The position numbers were made by a program, and so were the translations under genes. From contig CAREUR010000024.1 of the NCBI GenBank assembly GCA_948968885.1, positions 1-10,689 on the forward strand: a DNA stretch of 10,689 nucleotides. Direction: 5' to 3'. Each line of letters opens with the position of its first letter. Position 1 is the stretch's first letter. Below, piece by piece: positions 7,340 to 10,689 of the stretch. Origin of the DNA: an uncultured Eubacteriales bacterium (GTDB lineage: Bacteria; Bacillota; Clostridia; Oscillospirales; Acutalibacteraceae). The notes under the pieces were generated by a model. It made no database searches. It saw nothing but the letters and a program-made list of their open reading frames with translations, and had not been told where the DNA came from.

Positions 7340-7366
7340 ATTTCTCTACCGGGAAAAATATTTTTT

Positions 7367-7394
7367 AAAAAGATATCACCGGCAGCTGATACCC
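7367..7394 (-). terminator. Terminator-like hairpin in the operon leader (possible attenuator)
   Basis: On the minus strand GGTATCA (7387-7393) can pair with TGATATC (7372-7378), seven pairs with one G-U, around an 8-nt loop GCTGCCGG, immediately followed by five T (7367-7371) and preceded by AAGAAA. It lies between the promoter and the first gene, so it would stop transcription before the operon unless opened. Just upstream TACCT (7399-7405 region) can pair with GGGTA, using bases of the terminator stem, which would be a competing antiterminator. The stem is short with few G-C pairs, so strength is uncertain. It matches no known riboswitch that I can recognise. Confidence 0.4.
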
Positions 7395-7430
7395 TTTCTT
7401 AGGTAAGCGCAAAAACTTTTGTGCGATTTT

Positions 7431-7468
7431 TAACATATTTGAGTATATATGTGTTTTAAAATATGTTA
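7431..7468. repeat. Perfect 10-bp inverted repeat in the leader/promoter-proximal region
   Basis: TAACATATTT at 7431-7440 and its exact complement AAATATGTTA at 7459-7468 are separated by 18 nt. The block lies roughly +10 to +47 from the expected transcription start of the minus-strand operon, so it could be an RNA hairpin or a DNA operator. A similar AAATATGTA occurs at 7535-7543, upstream of the -35. AT-richness makes chance occurrence possible. Confidence 0.4.
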
Positions 7469-7483
7469 TTGTTGTACGTTTGC

Positions 7484-7512
7484 ATTATAGCTCAATTTAA
7501 CAAATTTGTCAA
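7484..7512 (-). promoter_or_regulatory. Sigma-A promoter of the NHLM operon, perfect consensus
   Basis: On the minus strand TTGACA (7507-7512) and TATAAT (7484-7489) are separated by exactly 17 nt (7490-7506). Both hexamers match the consensus at all positions. Transcription should start near 7477, giving a leader of about 145 nt before the lipoprotein gene. No other good promoter was seen further down the operon, so it probably drives all genes to the left edge. Confidence 0.85.
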
Positions 7513-7519
7513 TACCCAT

Positions 7520-7785
7520 TCTGTTTTTTAAGTTAAATATGTATAAATTAACTAATAGCTTAAATTTTACCTGATTTTAGTTCGTTTCAAGAATTAAAAT
7601 TTATAAAATTTGTAAAATTAAATAAAAAATATACCTCCACGCTAGCAATATCTAAAATCGTGTGAATAAAAAACACATAATGTGCAAATATTTAAAAAAT
7701 TATGGTAAAAATTAAACTATTCTAATAAAAATTTCTGTTCTAATCGCCAAAAGATTCTTCTTGTAAAAAAGTTATAAAAAAAATA
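7520..7785. other. AT-rich divergent intergenic stretch without recognised gene
   Basis: This is the middle of the 518-nt gap between the lipoprotein gene and secA. It is strongly AT-rich with runs of A and T and several short imperfect palindromes, for example AGTTAA at 7531-7536 facing TTAACT at 7548-7553, which sits just upstream of the operon promoter. I see no coding frame with a credible ribosome binding site, no RNA gene and no mobile element end. It may contain regulator sites for either divergent promoter. Confidence 0.5.
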
Positions 7786-7814
7786 GTGACTTTTTTTATC
7801 TTTTGTGTTATAAT
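7786..7814 (+). promoter_or_regulatory. secA promoter (extended -10)
   Basis: The plus strand shows GTGACT (7786-7791), four of six matches to the -35 consensus, a 17-nt spacer, and a perfect TATAAT (7809-7814) with an extended -10 TG at 7806-7807. Transcription should start near 7821, about 40 nt before the secA ATG. Confidence 0.7.
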
Positions 7815-7848
7815 TATCCCAACGTCTTAAAATCAAAATTAATTTTAG

Positions 7849-7854
7849 AAGGTG
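7849..7854 (+). promoter_or_regulatory. secA ribosome binding site, defines the ATG at 7860
   Basis: AAGGTG with a 5-nt spacer before the ATG at 7860. The longer open frame back to a TTG at 7803 overlaps the -10 box and cannot be the start. Confidence 0.75.
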
Positions 7855-7859
7855 ATATA

Positions 7860-10604
7860 ATGAATTTTTTAAAGGCACTTTTTGGTAATTATAGTAAAAG
7901 AGAAGTTAAACGCGTTAAGCCCCTGTGCAATGCGGTTATCGCTCTTGAAGACACTTACCGAAAAATGAGCGATGAGGAACTTAAGGGGCAAACTCAGGTT
8001 CTTCGTGAGAAACTTAAGAATGGCTCTACTCTAGACGACATTTTGCCGGAAGCTTTTGCGGTTTGCCGCGAGGCCTCTACTCGGGTTTTGGGCATGACAC
8101 ACTTTCCGGTGCAGATTATTGGCGGAATCATTCTTCATCAGGGCAGAATCAGCGAGATGCGGACTGGTGAAGGTAAGACTTTGGTGGAGACTTTGCCCGC
8201 CTACCTGAATGCTCTCGAGGGCAAGGGCGTTCACATTGTTACTGTTAACGATTACCTTGCTCGGCGTGACTCTGAGCTTATGGGCAAGGTGTTTAGATTT
8301 TTGGGGCTTACTGTCGGGCTTTTGAGCCAGGATATGGAGAACGAAGATCGTCAGAAGGCCTATGCTGCGGATATTACCTATTGCACGAATAACGAGCTCG
8401 GTTTTGACTATCTGCGCGACAACATGGCCACTTATAAGGAGAACCGCGTTCAGCGTGGCCACAACTTCGCCATCGTTGACGAGGTTGACTCTATTTTGAT
8501 CGACGAAGCTCGGACTCCGCTTATTATCTCGGGTCCTGGCGATAAATCCACGGAGCTATATAATGTTGTGGATAAATTTGCTAAAACTCTCCAGATGGTT
8601 AAAGTGGCCGAGACCGACTCGAAGGAGGACACCGACGAGCTCTATGAAGAGGCCGACTACATTGTGGACGAAAAAGCAAAGACCGCCACTCTCACCCAGA
8701 ACGGCGTGAGAAAGGCAGAAGAGTACTTCCATATTGACAATCTGACCGATGCCGACAACATCAACTTGCAGCATCACATCAACCAGGCGATTCGCGCGCA
8801 TGGCGTCATGATTAAGGACATTGACTATGTTGTTAAAAACGGCGAGGTTCTCATTGTTGACGAATTCACGGGGCGCATCATGAACGGCCGCCGCTACAAC
8901 GAGGGTTTGCATCAGGCTATTGAGGCCAAGGAGAACGTTAAGGTTGAGCGCGAGTCGAAGACTTTGGCTTCGGTCACTTTTCAGAATTATTTCCGGCTTT
9001 ATGACAAGCTCTCGGGCATGACCGGTACTGGTATGACCGAGGAAGAGGAATTTCGCGAGATTTACAAGCTCGACGTTGTTGAAATTCCCACTAACAAGCC
9101 GGTTATCCGAAAAGACTTGCCCGATGTTGTCTACAAGACGGAAAATGGCAAGTTTAACGCCGTTATTGAGGACATTTTGAAGTACCACGAAAAGGGCCAG
9201 CCTGTTCTGGTCGGTACCGTTTCTATCGATAAATCCGAGCGTTTGAGCGATCTTTTGAAGAAGAATGGCATCAAACATACCGTTTTGAACGCTAAGTATC
9301 ACGAAAAAGAAGCTGAAATCGTTGCACAGGCCGGCAAGAAGGGCGCTGTGACTATTGCTACAAACATGGCTGGCCGCGGAACGGACATTAGCCTCGGCGG
9401 AAACGCAGAGTACTTGGCGAAGGCCGAGATGCGTCGCATGCAGATAAGCGAGGAAGTCATTAGCGAGGCCAGTGGGTTTGCTGACACCGACGACGAGCGC
9501 ATTCTGGAGGCTCGCGAGACCTTCAATAAGCTTTTGGCCAAATACAAGGCGGAAATCAAGGAGCCTAAGGAAGAAGTCTTGGCACTTGGCGGCTTGGTTA
9601 TCATTGGTACCGAGCGGCACGAGACTCGACGCATTGACAATCAGCTGCGTGGTCGTGCTGGACGTCAGGGCGACCCGGGTGAGACTCGGTTTTATCTCTC
9701 TCTTGAGGACGACTTGATGCGTCTCTTTGGCGGAGATCGTTTGAAGTCCTGGATGGATAAGCTCAACGTTGGCGAGGACGAGCCGATTCACAGCCGGATG
9801 GTCACTAATGCGATTGAGAGTGCTCAGCGCAAGGTTGAGGGCCGCGACTTTGGAACCCGTAAGAGCGTGCTTCAATACGACGACGTTATGGACAGGCAGC
9901 GCCAGATCATCTATGATCAGCGGAACAAGGTTCTGGATGGCGACGACATCCGTGCTCAAATCGTGAAGATGATCGGACAATCTATCGAAAAGACCGTTTC
10001 TCGCTATTTGCCTACCTCTAAGCACGATGAGTCCTGGAACTTTGTGGGCTTGCGCGACTTCTACTTGGGCTGGCTGATTAATGACGACGAGTTGGATTAT
10101 TCTGACGCCGAGTTAAAGCAGCTTAAGTCGGAAGATATTGTTAAAACTCTGACGGAAAAAGCTCTTTCGATCTACGAAGAGCGCGAAAAAGCCTTTGGTG
10201 AGGATATGGCTCGTGAGATCGAGCGTGTTGTGCTTTTGAAAAATGTCGACAATTACTGGATGAATCACATTGACGCGATGGAAGAGCTAAAGCGTGGAAT
10301 CCGCCTCAGAGCCTATGCTCAGCGTGACCCGGTTGTTGAGTATCGTCTTGAAGGTTTCGATATGTTCGACGAGATGATCGATGCCATCCGCGACGACACC
10401 GTTAAGATCCTGTTAACGTTTACTCTGCCGAATAGCAATAAGCCTCCTGAACGTCACGACAACAACGCACCTTCGACTTCTTCTGGTGACGGCTATGCGC
10501 CAGAAATTAAGACCGTTAGAAACACAGATAAAGTCGGTAGGAATGATCCTTGCCCATGCGGCTCCGGGAAGAAATACAAAAAATGTTGCGGAGCTACCGA
10601 ATAA
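7860..10604 (+). CDS. secA: Preprotein translocase ATPase SecA
   Basis: This is a 914-residue motor of the general secretion pathway that drives unfolded preproteins through SecYEG at the membrane. Visible in order are: Walker A MRTGEGKT (100-107), VTVNDYLARRD (127-137), DEVDSILIDEARTPLIISGP (207-226) as the Walker B region, the preprotein-binding domain, GMTGTG (386-391), NMAGRGTDI (502-510) and QLRGRAGRQGDPG (595-607) of the second nucleotide-binding domain, then the scaffold and wing domains. The C-terminus is the SEC-C zinc motif with Cys898, Cys900, Cys909 and Cys910. An insertion of about 60 residues (about 515-575) inside the second nucleotide-binding domain is typical of clostridial SecA. 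Position 391 is Gly where Ala is usual, a mild change. The gene is complete, has its own promoter and terminator, and is divergent from the peptide operon. It is very likely the housekeeping SecA. Confidence 0.98.
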   Translation: MNFLKALFGNYSKREVKRVKPLCNAVIALEDTYRKMSDEELKGQTQVLREKLKNGSTLDDILPEAFAVCREASTRVLGMTHFPVQIIGGIILHQGRISEMRTGEGKTLVETLPAYLNALEGKGVHIVTVNDYLARRDSELMGKVFRFLGLTVGLLSQDMENEDRQKAYAADITYCTNNELGFDYLRDNMATYKENRVQRGHNFAIVDEVDSILIDEARTPLIISGPGDKSTELYNVVDKFAKTLQMVKVAETDSKEDTDELYEEADYIVDEKAKTATLTQNGVRKAEEYFHIDNLTDADNINLQHHINQAIRAHGVMIKDIDYVVKNGEVLIVDEFTGRIMNGRRYNEGLHQAIEAKENVKVERESKTLASVTFQNYFRLYDKLSGMTGTGMTEEEEFREIYKLDVVEIPTNKPVIRKDLPDVVYKTENGKFNAVIEDILKYHEKGQPVLVGTVSIDKSERLSDLLKKNGIKHTVLNAKYHEKEAEIVAQAGKKGAVTIATNMAGRGTDISLGGNAEYLAKAEMRRMQISEEVISEASGFADTDDERILEARETFNKLLAKYKAEIKEPKEEVLALGGLVIIGTERHETRRIDNQLRGRAGRQGDPGETRFYLSLEDDLMRLFGGDRLKSWMDKLNVGEDEPIHSRMVTNAIESAQRKVEGRDFGTRKSVLQYDDVMDRQRQIIYDQRNKVLDGDDIRAQIVKMIGQSIEKTVSRYLPTSKHDESWNFVGLRDFYLGWLINDDELDYSDAELKQLKSEDIVKTLTEKALSIYEEREKAFGEDMAREIERVVLLKNVDNYWMNHIDAMEELKRGIRLRAYAQRDPVVEYRLEGFDMFDEMIDAIRDDTVKILLTFTLPNSNKPPERHDNNAPSTSSGDGYAPEIKTVRNTDKVGRNDPCPCGSGKKYKKCCGATE

Positions 10605-10620
10605 AAAACAGCAAAGAAAA

Positions 10621-10653
10621 AGCGTCGAGTTAAAAACTCGGCGCTATATTTTT
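10621..10653 (+). terminator. Rho-independent terminator of secA
   Basis: AGCGTCGAGTT and AACTCGGCGCT form an 11-bp stem with one G-U pair and an AAA loop (10621-10645), followed by ATATTTTT. It begins 16 nt after the secA stop, so secA is probably monocistronic. The remaining 36 nt to the window edge are AT-rich with no gene visible. Confidence 0.9.
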
Positions 10654-10689
10654 AATCTAAAATTTAAAGGTAACACCGCAAAGAAAACA

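Larger units (their letters stand above)
1..7512 (-). other. NHLM-type peptide export gene cluster (putative RiPP/bacteriocin operon)
   Basis: Seven same-strand genes follow one strong promoter: substrate-binding lipoprotein, HlyD adaptor, C39-ABC, ABC2, then three double-glycine leader peptides. The HlyD/ABC1/ABC2 trio is the defining export set of NHLM systems, and the precursors have the expected leader and cleavage site. No lanthionine synthetase, radical SAM enzyme, cyclodehydratase or immunity gene lies in the window; the cluster continues past the left edge. Confidence 0.8.

Noticed and set aside
7371..7410. Plus-strand resemblance to the 3' part of a ydaO (c-di-AMP) riboswitch (CCGGCAGCTGATACC ... 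GGTAAGCG)
   Set aside because: The needed 5' half is absent because the region upstream on the plus strand is the antisense of the lipoprotein gene, and the operon is transcribed from the other strand.
7632..7642. Isolated strong GGAGG-like sequence on the minus strand in the intergenic region
   Set aside because: No ATG, GTG or TTG follows at a suitable distance, so there is no gene to attach it to.
7803..7859. Longer secA start adding 19 residues
   Set aside because: The TTG at 7803 lies in the promoter -10 area; the ATG at 7860 has a proper AAGGTG site and gives the normal SecA N-terminus.
8556..10025. Long open frame of 489 codons on the minus strand
   Set aside because: It is fully antisense to secA, whose protein motifs are continuous across it; it is a codon-bias shadow with no recognisable domain.
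1..10689. CRISPR arrays, tRNA/rRNA genes, insertion sequences, attachment sites
   Set aside because: No spaced direct repeats, RNA gene signatures, transposase or terminal inverted repeats were seen on either strand.

Overview
The window looks like a chromosomal segment of a low-to-moderate GC Gram-positive anaerobe, most likely a clostridial (Lachnospiraceae-like) Firmicute. The clues are strong GGAGG-type ribosome binding sites, a classical lipoprotein signal, a very AT-rich intergenic region beside coding DNA of moderate GC, and a SecA of the clostridial type with a long insertion in its second nucleotide-binding domain and a C-terminal SEC-C zinc motif. The taxonomic call is inference from these features.

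Layout. From about 7512 down to the left edge, everything lies on the minus strand and reads as one operon: a perfect-consensus sigma-A promoter (7484-7512); a leader of about 145 nt with a long inverted repeat and a terminator-like hairpin; a LivJ-like substrate-binding lipoprotein (6190-7329); a short HlyD-type NHLM secretion protein (5270-6169); a C39 peptidase/permease/ATPase exporter (3071-5242); a second NHLM ABC exporter half without peptidase (863-3049); and then three small double-glycine leader peptides in a row (563-850, 229-492, and 1-165, cut by the window edge). Gaps between the large genes are 12 to 27 nt. On the right, a 518-nt AT-rich divergent intergenic region leads to secA (7860-10604, plus strand), which is followed by a strong rho-independent terminator (10621-10653).

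How the genes work together. HlyD, C39-ABC and ABC2 are the three-part exporter of the 'NHLM/NHLP' family, known for exporting Nif11-like or nitrile-hydratase-like leader peptides. The C39 domain should cut after the Gly-Gly that ends each leader and the two ABC proteins should move the C-terminal core out of the cell. Precursor 3 has a canonical Nif11-type leader. Precursors 1 and 2 have a variant leader with a shared AKPYxxG block and an (A/T)ISGG cleavage site.

The most interesting points are these. The two visible cores (20 and 14 residues) have no cysteine, and the 14-mer also has no Ser or Thr, so ordinary lanthipeptide or sactipeptide chemistry does not apply. No maturation enzyme is present in the window. 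A solute-binding lipoprotein without a permease heads the operon. The leader carries a possible attenuator. Genes beyond the left edge will decide whether the peptides are modified.

secA is ordinary housekeeping and is probably only a chance neighbour, although the lipoprotein would be exported by Sec.
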